DNA of 46,650 nt from NAT127 sp034717695 (GTDB taxonomy: Bacteria > Pseudomonadota > Gammaproteobacteria > Pseudomonadales > Porticoccaceae): assembly GCA_034717695.1 (NCBI GenBank), contig JAYELS010000016.1:1-46650 (forward strand). The letters run 5' to 3'. The first letter of the stretch is position 1. Every line of letters starts with the position of its first letter. The notes under the pieces were generated by a model that saw only the letters and a list, made by a program, of their open reading frames with translations, had not been told where the DNA came from and made no database searches. Positions 33,534 to 41,038 of this stretch are shown here, piece by piece. The translations under genes and the position numbers were made by a program.

Positions 33534-33564
33534 TTGTCAGCCGGCAACGCCCCGGGGTTATAAT
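33534..33564 (+). promoter_or_regulatory. Promoter of 6S RNA
   Basis: TTGTCA (33534-33539) and a perfect TATAAT (33559-33564) with a 19-base spacer. The transcript would start near 33571. Confidence 0.65.
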
Positions 33565-33570
33565 GGCCGC

Positions 33571-33746
33571 CACCCTGGAGTGTTTGCCAGTCAACAAGTC
33601 CTTGAGCCGATAATCGCGATACCGGGTGCTTCGTGCCACGGCTGTTGTGCATACCCGCCCGACGGGAAGCCTGATGCGTTGCGGGAGCGCCCACCTTGAA
33701 CCGCTGGGTTCAAGGCCACACTGACAGCGGCACTTCCGGGGTTTTT
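33571..33746 (+). ncRNA. ssrS: 6S RNA
   Basis: Regulatory RNA that mimics an open promoter and binds sigma-70 RNA polymerase. It lies between zapA and fau, its conserved place. The 5' end has CCTGGAGTGTTTGCC and the 3' end CACTTCCGGGG, which pair to form the closing stem (CCCTGG with CCGGGG, GAGTG with CACTT, allowing a bulge). A large central region lies between. A T-run follows at 33742-33746. The exact ends are estimated from the promoter and the T-run. Confidence 0.88.
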
Positions 33747-33767
33747 CCTTTCTGTCCGCCGAGGCCC

Positions 33768-34367
33768 ATGCCCGCCAGCAAGCCGCAGATCCGCTCCGCC
33801 ATGCGCCAGGCCCGCCGCGCCCTGTCGCCCCTGGCGCAACGCCGCGCCGCCCTGGGGCTGGCGCGGGTTCTCGGCCGGCAACTGTTCTTCCGCCGCGCCC
33901 GTCACATCGCCCTGTATCTGGCCAACGACGGCGAGATCGATCCAGCCCCGCTGCTGGAACGGGCCGCCCGGGCTGGCAAGCGCATCTACCTGCCGGTGCT
34001 CCATCCCCTCGGCCACGACCGCCTGCTGTTCCTGCGCCATCGACCGGGTGACAGGCTGATCCCCAACCGCTACGGCATCCCGGAGCCAGCCCTGCGGGGC
34101 GGGCGGCGGGCGCCCCCCTGGCGCCTCGACCTGGTGTGCCTGCCCCTGGTGGCCTTCGACGCCCGGGGCAACCGCCTCGGCATGGGCGGCGGGTTCTACG
34201 ACCGCACCTTCGCCCGCGCCCCCCGGGCGCGCGCCCTGCGCCCCCGCCTGGTGGGCCTTGCCCACCACTTTCAGCTAGTGGCGAGCCTCCCCGCCGAGCC
34301 CTGGGACATTCCCCTCGACGCCATCGCCACCGACGCTACACTGCTCACTTTCCGCCACGGCACCTGA
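33768..34367 (+). CDS. fau: 5-formyltetrahydrofolate cyclo-ligase
   Basis: Converts 5-formyl-tetrahydrofolate to 5,10-methenyl-tetrahydrofolate with ATP. The product has 199 residues from the ATG at 33768, which has GAGG upstream. The reading frame upstream of this runs into 6S RNA. Motifs: KPQIRSAMRQARRALS at the N-terminus, IALYLANDGEIDPAPLLERA, RYGIPEP, and the ATP-binding LGMGGGFYDRTFAR near residue 140. In many bacteria fau is co-transcribed with 6S RNA, and the short gap here allows that. It connects to the folate genes folA, thyA and gcvT in the window. Confidence 0.95.
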   Translation: MPASKPQIRSAMRQARRALSPLAQRRAALGLARVLGRQLFFRRARHIALYLANDGEIDPAPLLERAARAGKRIYLPVLHPLGHDRLLFLRHRPGDRLIPNRYGIPEPALRGGRRAPPWRLDLVCLPLVAFDARGNRLGMGGGFYDRTFARAPRARALRPRLVGLAHHFQLVASLPAEPWDIPLDAIATDATLLTFRHGT

Positions 34368-34385
34368 CCTCCACAAGGAACCTCC

Positions 34386-35816
34386 ATGCGCAAGACCAAG
34401 ATCATCTGCACCATCGGCCCGGTGTCGTCGAGCTACGACATGCTCGAAAAGCTGGCCAACGCCGGGATGAACGTGGCGCGGCTCAACATGTCCCATGGCG
34501 AGCACGACAACTGCGCGCGGATCATCAAGGCGATCCGCACCCTCAACAAGAAGCTCAAGCACCCGGTGGCGGTGTTGCTCGACACCCAGGGGCCGGAAAT
34601 CCGCACCGGGGTGGTGACCGAGGATCTCAATCTCAAGACCGGCGACGTGGTCACAGTGGTGGCGCGCAGCGAGGCGGACGTGGAGGCTCGCTCCATCCTG
34701 ATCAACTACGAGGACATCATCAACGACGTCAACGTCGGCGACCGCATCACCGTGGACAACGGCCTCATCAACCTCGAAGTGCTCACCAAGGAAGAGCGCG
34801 CCATGCGCTGCAAGGTGCTGGACGGCGGCATCCTCAAGAGCCGCCGCCACGTCAACCTGCCGGGGGTTCGCGTCAACCTGCCGGCGATCACCGAGAAGGA
34901 CAGGCGCGACATCGCCTTTGCGGTAGAGCAGGACGTGGATTTCATCGCCCTGTCCTTCGTGCGGGGGGCCGAGGACATCCGCGAGCTGAAGACCCTGCTG
35001 GGCAACAAGGCGGGCAAGACCAAGATCGTCGCCAAGATCGAGGACCAGGAAGGGGTGAAGAACCTCGACGCCATCATCGCCGAGGCGGACGGGGTGATGG
35101 TGGCGCGGGGCGACCTGGGGGTGGAGATTCCCTTCGAGCAGCTGCCCCGGGTGCAGCGCCACATCATCCAGCGCTGCGCGGAGCTGGGCAAGCGCTCCAT
35201 CGTCGCCACCCACATGCTGGAATCGATGATCGAGAACCCCATGCCCACCCGCGCCGAGGTCACCGACGTGGCCAATGCGGTGTACGAGGAGGCGGACGCC
35301 ATCATGCTCTCCGGCGAGACCACCACCGGCAAGTACCCGGTGCGCTGCGTGGAGGTGCTGGACCGCATCGCCCGCGCCACGGAACAGAGCCCGGGGCTCG
35401 ACTTCAGCCGCAACATCACCCTCGGCAGCGACAAGCAGGGCATCGCCGCCGCCGCGGTGCGACTCGCCGAATCCATCGGCGCGCGGGTCATCCTGGTGCC
35501 CACCCGGCGCGGCCTGATGGCCAACTTCGTCACCAACTGCCGGCCCCGCAACGCGGTGATCTGCGCCTTCACCAACGACAGCCGCACCCGCCGCCAGCTG
35601 CTGCTCAACCGCAACCTGCTGAGCTATCGCATCAACTTCAGCGCCGATGCCGAGAAGACCCTGGCCACCGCCGCCGGCATTCTCCTCACCCGCCAGGAAT
35701 TCCACCCGGAGGACAAGGCGGTGGTGATCTCCGACGCCCTCTCCACCTCGGGGGTGGAGGCGATCCAGATTCGGCGGCTGGGGGAGTTGGTGGGGAGGGT
35801 CAGGTCTGACGTCTGA
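34386..35816 (+). CDS. pyk: Pyruvate kinase
   Basis: Transfers phosphate from phosphoenolpyruvate to ADP, the last step of glycolysis. The 476-residue protein has RKTKIICTIGPVSSSYDMLEKL, NVARLNMSHGEHDN, the lysine and Mg-binding AKIEDQEGVKNLDAII, VMVARGDLGVEIPFEQLP and ATHMLESMIENPMPTRAEVTDVANAV. It aligns with the PykA (type II) group by length. The last codons (RSDV) are encoded by a run of 7-base repeats that continues past the stop. Confidence 0.96.
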   Translation: MRKTKIICTIGPVSSSYDMLEKLANAGMNVARLNMSHGEHDNCARIIKAIRTLNKKLKHPVAVLLDTQGPEIRTGVVTEDLNLKTGDVVTVVARSEADVEARSILINYEDIINDVNVGDRITVDNGLINLEVLTKEERAMRCKVLDGGILKSRRHVNLPGVRVNLPAITEKDRRDIAFAVEQDVDFIALSFVRGAEDIRELKTLLGNKAGKTKIVAKIEDQEGVKNLDAIIAEADGVMVARGDLGVEIPFEQLPRVQRHIIQRCAELGKRSIVATHMLESMIENPMPTRAEVTDVANAVYEEADAIMLSGETTTGKYPVRCVEVLDRIARATEQSPGLDFSRNITLGSDKQGIAAAAVRLAESIGARVILVPTRRGLMANFVTNCRPRNAVICAFTNDSRTRRQLLLNRNLLSYRINFSADAEKTLATAAGILLTRQEFHPEDKAVVISDALSTSGVEAIQIRRLGELVGRVRSDV

Positions 35817-35824
35817 GGTCTGAC
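35804..35824 (+). repeat. 7-base tandem repeat over the pyk stop codon
   Basis: GTCTGAC, GTCTGAG and GTCTGAC follow each other without gaps at 35804-35824, and the middle copy supplies the TGA stop. A related GTCAG precedes them. Contraction or expansion by one unit would change the frame and end of the protein slightly. Confidence 0.6.
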
Positions 35825-35841
35825 GCCAAGGAGGGCCAGCC

Positions 35842-35874
35842 GGATAGGCGGGGTATTGAAGCTGCGGCCTATCC
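35842..35874. terminator. Inverted repeat between convergent pyk and ilvA
   Basis: GGATAGGC (35842-35849) pairs exactly with GCCTATCC (35867-35874), overlapping the last codons of ilvA. It may serve as a stop for both convergent genes, though it has no T-run on either side. Confidence 0.4.
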
Positions 35875-37383
35875 CCGCAGGAAGAACTGGTAGGCGGGGT
35901 TGGCGGTCTCCTCGCTGTACTCATACCCGAGTTCGTGGAGAAAGACCGGCACCTGGCCGCGCTCCTCCGGCGGCACCTCAAAGCCCGCCAGTACCCGACC
36001 GAAGGCGGCGCCGTGGTTGCGGTAGTGGAACATGGAAATGTTCCAGTTGCTCCCCAAGCGACTGAGAAAGTTGAACAGGGCGCCGGGGCGCTCGGGGAAT
36101 TCGAAGCGGTACACCATCTCGTCGCTGGCGGCGGACACCCGCCCCCCCACCATGTAGCGAATATGTAATTTGGCCATCTCGTTGTCGGTCATGTCCGCCA
36201 CCGGGTAGCCGTGGCTGCGCAGGGTGGCCACCAGGTCGTCCCTGTCCCGATCGGATTCCACCTGCACACCGACGAAGATATGGGCCTGGGCGGGGTCGCC
36301 CACGCGGTAGTTGAACTCGGTGATCATGCGCCGGTGAACCAGCTGGCAGAACTTGCGGAAGCTGCCGGGCTGCTCGGGGATGGTGACGGCGAGGATCGCC
36401 TCGCGCTTCTCGCCGATCTCGGTGCGCTCGGAGATGTAGCGCAGCCGGTCGAAATTCATGTTGGCGCCGCTGACGATGGCGGCCAAGGTGCGACCCTGGG
36501 GGCGGTGCCGGTCGACGTATTTTTTCAGCCCCGCCACCGCCAGCGCCCCGGCGGGCTCGGCGATGGAGCGGGTGTCCTCGAAGATATCCTTGATCGCCGC
36601 GCAGATCTCGTCGGTGGTGACGGTGATCACCCCGTCCAGGGTCTGGCGCAGCACCCGGAAGGTCTCCCTGCCCACCTGGGCCACCGCCGCGCCATCGGCG
36701 AACAGCCCCACCTGCTTGAGCTTGACCCGCCGGCCCTTGTCGAGGGCGGCCTTGAGGCAGGCGGCGTCGTCCGGCTCCACGGCGATGATCTTCACCTCCG
36801 GGCGCACGAATTTCACATAGGCGGCGATGCCGGCGCAGAGTCCGCCGCCGCCGACGCAGACGAAGATGGCGTCGAGGGGGCCGGACAGCTGGCGCAGCAG
36901 CTCCAGGGCAACGGTTCCCTGGCCGGCGATCACCTCCGGGTCGTCGAAGGGGTGGATGTAGACCATGCCCAGCTCCGCCACCAGCCGGGTAGCGTGGCTG
37001 GCCGCCGCGTCGAAGCTGTCGCCTTCCAACACCACCTTGCCGCCGAGGGCCTTCACGGCGGCGATCTTGATCTGCGGGGTGGTGCGGGGCATCACGATGG
37101 TGGCCTTGACCCCGAGGGCCCGGGCCGCCATGGCCACCCCCTGGGCGTGGTTGCCCGCCGAGGCCGCCACCACCCCCTTCGCCCGCTCGGCGTCGCTGAG
37201 CTTGCGCATGCGGTTGTAGGCACCCCGCAACTTGAAAGAGAACACCGGCTGCAGGTCCTCGCGCTTGAGCAGCACCCGGTTGTGAAGGCGGCCGCTCAAT
37301 TGTGGGGCGAAATCGAGGGGAGTTTCCTGAACCAGATCGTAGATATTGGCATTGAGGATGCGCTTGACGTAGCTGTCGGGCAT
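35869..37383 (-). CDS. ilvA: Threonine ammonia-lyase, biosynthetic
   Basis: Deaminates threonine to 2-oxobutanoate, opening isoleucine synthesis. It uses PLP and is normally inhibited by isoleucine. The product has 504 residues from the ATG at 37383. The frame extends a little further upstream without conservation. The catalytic part has KREDLQPVFSFKLRGAYNRM with the PLP lysine K51, SAGNHAQGVAMAARALG, and the glycine loop CVGGGGLCAGIAAYVK. Two ACT-like regulatory modules fill the C-terminal third (IPEQPGSFRKFCQLV and FPERPGALFNFLSRLG), which marks it as the feedback-regulated biosynthetic form. ilvD is in the same window. Confidence 0.96.
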   Translation of the reverse strand: MPDSYVKRILNANIYDLVQETPLDFAPQLSGRLHNRVLLKREDLQPVFSFKLRGAYNRMRKLSDAERAKGVVAASAGNHAQGVAMAARALGVKATIVMPRTTPQIKIAAVKALGGKVVLEGDSFDAAASHATRLVAELGMVYIHPFDDPEVIAGQGTVALELLRQLSGPLDAIFVCVGGGGLCAGIAAYVKFVRPEVKIIAVEPDDAACLKAALDKGRRVKLKQVGLFADGAAVAQVGRETFRVLRQTLDGVITVTTDEICAAIKDIFEDTRSIAEPAGALAVAGLKKYVDRHRPQGRTLAAIVSGANMNFDRLRYISERTEIGEKREAILAVTIPEQPGSFRKFCQLVHRRMITEFNYRVGDPAQAHIFVGVQVESDRDRDDLVATLRSHGYPVADMTDNEMAKLHIRYMVGGRVSAASDEMVYRFEFPERPGALFNFLSRLGSNWNISMFHYRNHGAAFGRVLAGFEVPPEERGQVPVFLHELGYEYSEETANPAYQFFLRG

Positions 37384-37506
37384 GGACTCCGGTCTCCCTG
37401 GCGATGACCCCATGGTAGGGAGTCGCGGCGCCGAGCGCCAGCGCGAACGCCGAGCCCCGGAGCCCCATTCCGGGCATGGCATGGGGAGTACCGTAAAAAA
37501 TAGTCG

Positions 37507-37535
37507 TTGTCGCGGCGATGGCCCCGCGCTATGCT
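37507..37535 (+). promoter_or_regulatory. Candidate sigma-70 promoter upstream of small ORF
   Basis: TTGTCG (37507-37512) and TATGCT (37530-37535) with 17 bases between them. The start site would be near 37542, so only start codons at 37549 or 37564 of the following frame could be used. Confidence 0.45.
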
Positions 37536-37563
37536 CAAAAAACAGTCAATGCCGCCGATCCAG

Positions 37564-37872
37564 ATGGTCTCCACCAAAACCCTGCTGTTGCTGCTCTCCC
37601 TGCTGCTCGCCACCACCGGCCACCAGCAGAGCTCGGAGCATGGGTTTTCGTCGGCCACCACCGCCAGCGGCTACGCCCTGTTCAAGATACCGGAATGGCT
37701 GGCGGACGACGAGGACGATGGCGCCGATGACCTGGCCGCCCCCGTCGAGCACCCCGCCGCCATTGGCCATGGCCTTGCCACTCCTCGCCCCTCACAGCGC
37801 CCCCACACCAGCCTCGCCCCGGCACCCGTTGCCAGCCATCCCATTCGCGGTCCTCCGCCAGCCCACGCCTGA
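37564..37872 (+). CDS. Possible small exported protein, unrecognised
   Basis: The frame encodes 102 residues from the ATG at 37564. A strongly hydrophobic N-terminus (TKTLLLLLSLLLATTGHQ) looks like a signal peptide. Then come a short acidic patch (WLADDEDDGADDLAAP) and a Pro/His/Ser-rich tail. No family is recognised, and no clear ribosome-binding site precedes the start. The 566 bases between ilvA and the CBS gene (37384-37949) hold nothing else, except for a plausible promoter in front of this frame. It may be real but could also be a chance frame in GC-rich DNA. Confidence 0.35.
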   Translation: MVSTKTLLLLLSLLLATTGHQQSSEHGFSSATTASGYALFKIPEWLADDEDDGADDLAAPVEHPAAIGHGLATPRPSQRPHTSLAPAPVASHPIRGPPPAHA

Positions 37873-37949
37873 GTCACACCACTCCATCACAGGCTTACCG
37901 CAACGCGCCGCTCCCCCGGGGCCGCGCGGGCATCACCGAGGCATCCGCC

Positions 37950-38516
37950 ATGAACAGCAGAACCCTGCATTTGTTTACCCTGGATTCACCCTATGAACTG
38001 GCCTACCCGGAGGAGTTTGCCGATGTCGGCCTCGACTCCCCGGCGACGGCAATTCTCACCGACTTCCGCGCCCATCCGCCCCTCACCCTCTACCTGGACA
38101 GCGGCATCGAGGACGCCCGCGCCCTGCTCGCCAACGGCCATACCTCGGTGGTGGCGGTGGTGGACCGGGACGAACACTTTCGCGGCCTGATCGCCCACCA
38201 CCACCTGACGGACGAGGCCATCATGCGCCGCGTCGGCCAGGGGCAGCGGCGGGCGGATCTGCAGGTGCGGGACCTGATGGTGCAGCGCGAGGCGCTGATG
38301 GCCCTCGACCACGACAGCCTCGCCCGCACCAGTGTCGGCAAGCTGTTGAAGCTGCTCCATCAGGAGGGGCAACCCCAGGTGCTGGTGGTCGACCAGTGCG
38401 GACAGCGCATCCGCGGCCTGCTCTCGGCCCGGGACCTGGCCCACCGCCTGCGCCTGCCCCTCACCATCGAGCAACAACCGTCCTTCATGGAAATCTTCAC
38501 CGCCGTCATGCACTGA
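37950..38516 (+). CDS. CBS-domain pair protein
   Basis: The 188-residue soluble protein has two consecutive CBS motifs: residues about 40-95 (LDSGIEDARALLANGHTSVVAVVDRDEHFRGLIAHHHL) and about 105-170 (VRDLMVQREALMALDHDSLA to QVLVVDQCGQRIRGLLSARDLAHRL). Such pairs bind adenine nucleotides and act as energy sensors, but this protein carries no other domain and its partner is unknown. GAGG lies nine bases before the ATG. A strong intrinsic terminator follows the gene, so it is a single transcription unit or the end of a short one. Confidence 0.85.
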   Translation: MNSRTLHLFTLDSPYELAYPEEFADVGLDSPATAILTDFRAHPPLTLYLDSGIEDARALLANGHTSVVAVVDRDEHFRGLIAHHHLTDEAIMRRVGQGQRRADLQVRDLMVQREALMALDHDSLARTSVGKLLKLLHQEGQPQVLVVDQCGQRIRGLLSARDLAHRLRLPLTIEQQPSFMEIFTAVMH

Positions 38517-38536
38517 CGGGTTGAAGGCTTGCCTGG

Positions 38537-38563
38537 CCGGGGGCGCGAGCCCCCGGTTTTTTT
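38537..38563 (+). terminator. Intrinsic terminator after the CBS gene
   Basis: CCGGGGGC pairs with GCCCCCGG around a GCGA tetraloop, followed by seven Ts. It is a textbook Rho-independent terminator, placed between the CBS gene and the convergent LysR gene. Confidence 0.92.
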
Positions 38564-38567
38564 CACG

Positions 38568-39467
38568 CTACCCCAGCAGTCGGGCCCGTAACAGCATCTC
38601 CCGCAGCAGCTTGAGCCCCTGGCCCCGGTTGGCGGTCTTCCACGCCAGGAACAGCTCGTCCTCGAGGCTCACCCCCTCCACCGCCAGCGCCACCATCTCA
38701 CCGCTGGTGAGGGCGTCCGCGATGGCCTCCCGGGGCACGAATCCGACGCCGATGCCGGCCCGCTGGGCGGCAATTTTCTGGGCGAAGGTCTGCACATAAA
38801 AGTGGCGATCGCGGTTGAGCAAGCGGTTGGCCCGGGGAATACCGGTGCGGCTGGAATCGTGGACGATGACCATGCGGTGGGGCGCGATGTCCTCGGCCCG
38901 CAGGGGCTGGGCCTGCCGTGCCAGGGGGTGATCGGCACTCACCGCCAGCACCCGGGATACCGTGCCGAGGCGCTCGGCCCGTATACCGGGCACCGTCGGC
39001 ACCGGCGCCGGCGCGCCGATCACCAGCTGTACCCGATCCTCGATCAGGGCCTCCCAGGCGCCCCCCAGCACTTCCTCCCGCAGGTCGATCTCCACGTCGG
39101 GATGACCGGCAATGAATTCCGCCAGCACCGCCATCACCCCGGGGAGGGGCACCAGGGAATCCACCGCGATGCGAATGCGCGGCTCCCAGCCCTTGGCGAG
39201 GGTCACCGCCTCGTCGGCGAGGCTCGCGGTGGCGCCGAGAATCGCCCGGCCCCGCTCCAGCAGCAGGCGCCCCACCGGGGTAAACACCGAGCGCCGCCCC
39301 GCCCGCACGAAGAGGCTGACCCCGAGGGCCTGCTCGTGCTTCTGGATGCTGTAGGACAGCGCCGACGCCACCTTGCCGAGCTCCTCCGCGGCGGCGGCGA
39401 AACTGCCCCGGCGGTCGATGGCATCGAGGATCTGGAAAAGTTCGAGACTGATATCGGGGGCGGCCAT
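38568..39467 (-). CDS. LysR-family transcriptional regulator
   Basis: The product has 299 residues from the ATG at 39467. The N-terminal winged helix is clear (DISLELFQILDAIDRRGSFAAAAEELGKVASALSYSIQKHEQALGVSLF), followed by the effector-binding domain (IRIAVDSLVPLPGVMAVLAEF, GIGVGFVPREAIADAL). It diverges from doxX across 106 bases, the usual layout in which a LysR protein controls the neighbouring operon. In related genomes this regulator type is often next to DoxX and a glutathionyl-hydroquinone reductase, so a quinone or electrophile inducer is plausible but unproven. Confidence 0.93.
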   Translation of the reverse strand: MAAPDISLELFQILDAIDRRGSFAAAAEELGKVASALSYSIQKHEQALGVSLFVRAGRRSVFTPVGRLLLERGRAILGATASLADEAVTLAKGWEPRIRIAVDSLVPLPGVMAVLAEFIAGHPDVEIDLREEVLGGAWEALIEDRVQLVIGAPAPVPTVPGIRAERLGTVSRVLAVSADHPLARQAQPLRAEDIAPHRMVIVHDSSRTGIPRANRLLNRDRHFYVQTFAQKIAAQRAGIGVGFVPREAIADALTSGEMVALAVEGVSLEDELFLAWKTANRGQGLKLLREMLLRARLLG

Positions 39468-39573
39468 GATCGTTCGGATATTTTGAAGTGATTGCCCAGT
39501 TTCCACCCATTACTGGCCCGGGACAAGCTCTCTACACTGGCCCCCATCAACCACCCCAAACCAGGATCACCCC

Positions 39574-40020
39574 ATGGACACTTCCGCTCTCTTCAACACT
39601 CACAAGGGTTACGACGATCTGCCCCTGCGCCTCGGCGCCGGCATCATCTTTGCCGCCCACGGCGCGCAAAAACTGTTCGGCTGGTTTGGCGGTTACGGTA
39701 TCGCCGGCACCGGCCAGTGGATGGAATCCATTGGCCTCGCCCCCGGCGCCCTGATGGCGGCCCTGGCGGGAAGCGCCGAGTTTTTTGGCGGCATCGCCCT
39801 CATTCTCGGCTTGCTGACCCGCCCCGCCGCCCTGGCACTGGCCGTCACCATGGTGGTGGCGATCTTCGCCGCCCACATCGGCAACGGCCTGTTCATGGCC
39901 AACAACGGCTACGAATTCGGCCTCGCCCTGCTGGTGATCGCCGCCGGCCTCGCCCTCCGGGGCGCGGGCCCGTTGAGCCTCGATCACCTGCTGGGCCTGG
40001 CCCTGCGGCGAGGTGCCTGA
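39574..40020 (+). CDS. DoxX family membrane protein
   Basis: The 148-residue protein has four predicted membrane helices: LRLGAGIIFAAHGAQKLFGWFGG, LMAALAGSAEFFGGIALILGLL, PAALALAVTMVVAIFAAHIGNG and FGLALLVIAAGLALRGAG. The first contains the typical DoxX HGAQKLFGWFGG. Bacterial DoxX proteins are tied to redox and thiol stress handling in a few species, but their chemistry is not settled. It is first in a two-gene operon with a glutathionyl-hydroquinone reductase, whose ATG begins two bases after the doxX stop. Confidence 0.9.
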   Translation: MDTSALFNTHKGYDDLPLRLGAGIIFAAHGAQKLFGWFGGYGIAGTGQWMESIGLAPGALMAALAGSAEFFGGIALILGLLTRPAALALAVTMVVAIFAAHIGNGLFMANNGYEFGLALLVIAAGLALRGAGPLSLDHLLGLALRRGA

Positions 40021-40021
40021 C

Positions 40022-40972
40022 ATGGGCCTCATCATCGACGGGCAATGGCGGGACCAGTGGTACGACACCGGGGCCAGCGCGGGGGAATTCGTCCGCCAGG
40101 ACAGCCGCTTTCGCCACTGGGTAACCGCCGACGGCAGCCCCGGTCCCAGCGGCGAGGGGGGCTTTGCGGCGCAGAGCGGGCGCTACCATCTGTACGTCTC
40201 CCTGGCCTGCCCCTGGGCCCACCGCACCCTGATCTTCCGGGTGCTGAAGGGCCTCGAGGATCACGTCAGCGTCAGTGTGGTTGGCCCGCTGATGCTGGAG
40301 AACGGCTGGGAATTCGGCCGCGACGGCGATCCCCTCCACGGCCTTGACTACCTCTACCAGCTGTACCTGAAGGCGGACCCCGGCTACGAAGGCCGCGCCA
40401 CGGTGCCGGTGCTCTGGGACCGGGAGCGGAACACCATCGTCAGCAATGAATCCGCCGACATCATCCGCATGTTCAACGGCGCCTTCGACGCCATCACCGG
40501 CAACGACGGGGACTTCTACCCACCCCCGCTGCGGGAGCGCATCGACGCCGTCAACCAGCGGGTGTACGACACCGTCAACAACGGCGTCTACCGGGCCGGC
40601 TTCGCCACCACCCAGGGGGCCTATGAAAAGGCCTACACCGCCCTGTTCACCAGCCTCGACTGGCTGGAAAAGCGGCTCGGCGACGGACCGTTCGTGACCG
40701 GCGATACGCTCACCGAGGCGGACTGGCGACTGTTCACCACCCTCGTGCGCTTCGACGCCGTCTACCACGGTCACTTCAAGTGCAACCGCCACAAGCTGGC
40801 GGAGTTCCCCCGACTGTCCAGCTACCTGCGCCGGCTTTACAACATGCCAGGTGTCGCCGCCACGGTGAACATGGACCACATCAAACGCCACTATTACGGC
40901 AGTCACCGCACCATCAACCCCACGGGTATCGTCCCGGCCGGGCCTGTGTTGGACTGGCTTACCGGGCAATAA
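40022..40972 (+). CDS. yqjG: Glutathionyl-hydroquinone reductase
   Basis: Removes glutathione from glutathionyl-hydroquinones. The product has 316 residues from the ATG at 40022. It is the Xi-class glutathione transferase type, with the catalytic cysteine in SLACPWAHRTLIFRVLKGL (C63) and, later, TVPVLWDRERNTIVSNESADIIRMFN. The C-terminal helical domain has FVTGDTLTEADWRLFTTLVRFDAVYHGHFKCN and the dimer-specific NMDHIKRHYYGSHRTINPTGIVP. The pairing with doxX and the divergent LysR suggests a small quinone-stress unit. Confidence 0.95.
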   Translation: MGLIIDGQWRDQWYDTGASAGEFVRQDSRFRHWVTADGSPGPSGEGGFAAQSGRYHLYVSLACPWAHRTLIFRVLKGLEDHVSVSVVGPLMLENGWEFGRDGDPLHGLDYLYQLYLKADPGYEGRATVPVLWDRERNTIVSNESADIIRMFNGAFDAITGNDGDFYPPPLRERIDAVNQRVYDTVNNGVYRAGFATTQGAYEKAYTALFTSLDWLEKRLGDGPFVTGDTLTEADWRLFTTLVRFDAVYHGHFKCNRHKLAEFPRLSSYLRRLYNMPGVAATVNMDHIKRHYYGSHRTINPTGIVPAGPVLDWLTGQ

Positions 40973-41038
40973 GGGGCGATCCCTCTGGTCCAGGGTTCGC
41001 CCAGTGACTAGACTGGAGCCAAATTCAGGAGCCCCGCC

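Noticed and set aside
33696..33767. N-terminal extension of fau
   Set aside because: It overlaps the 3' end of 6S RNA, and homologues start at or near the ATG at 33768.
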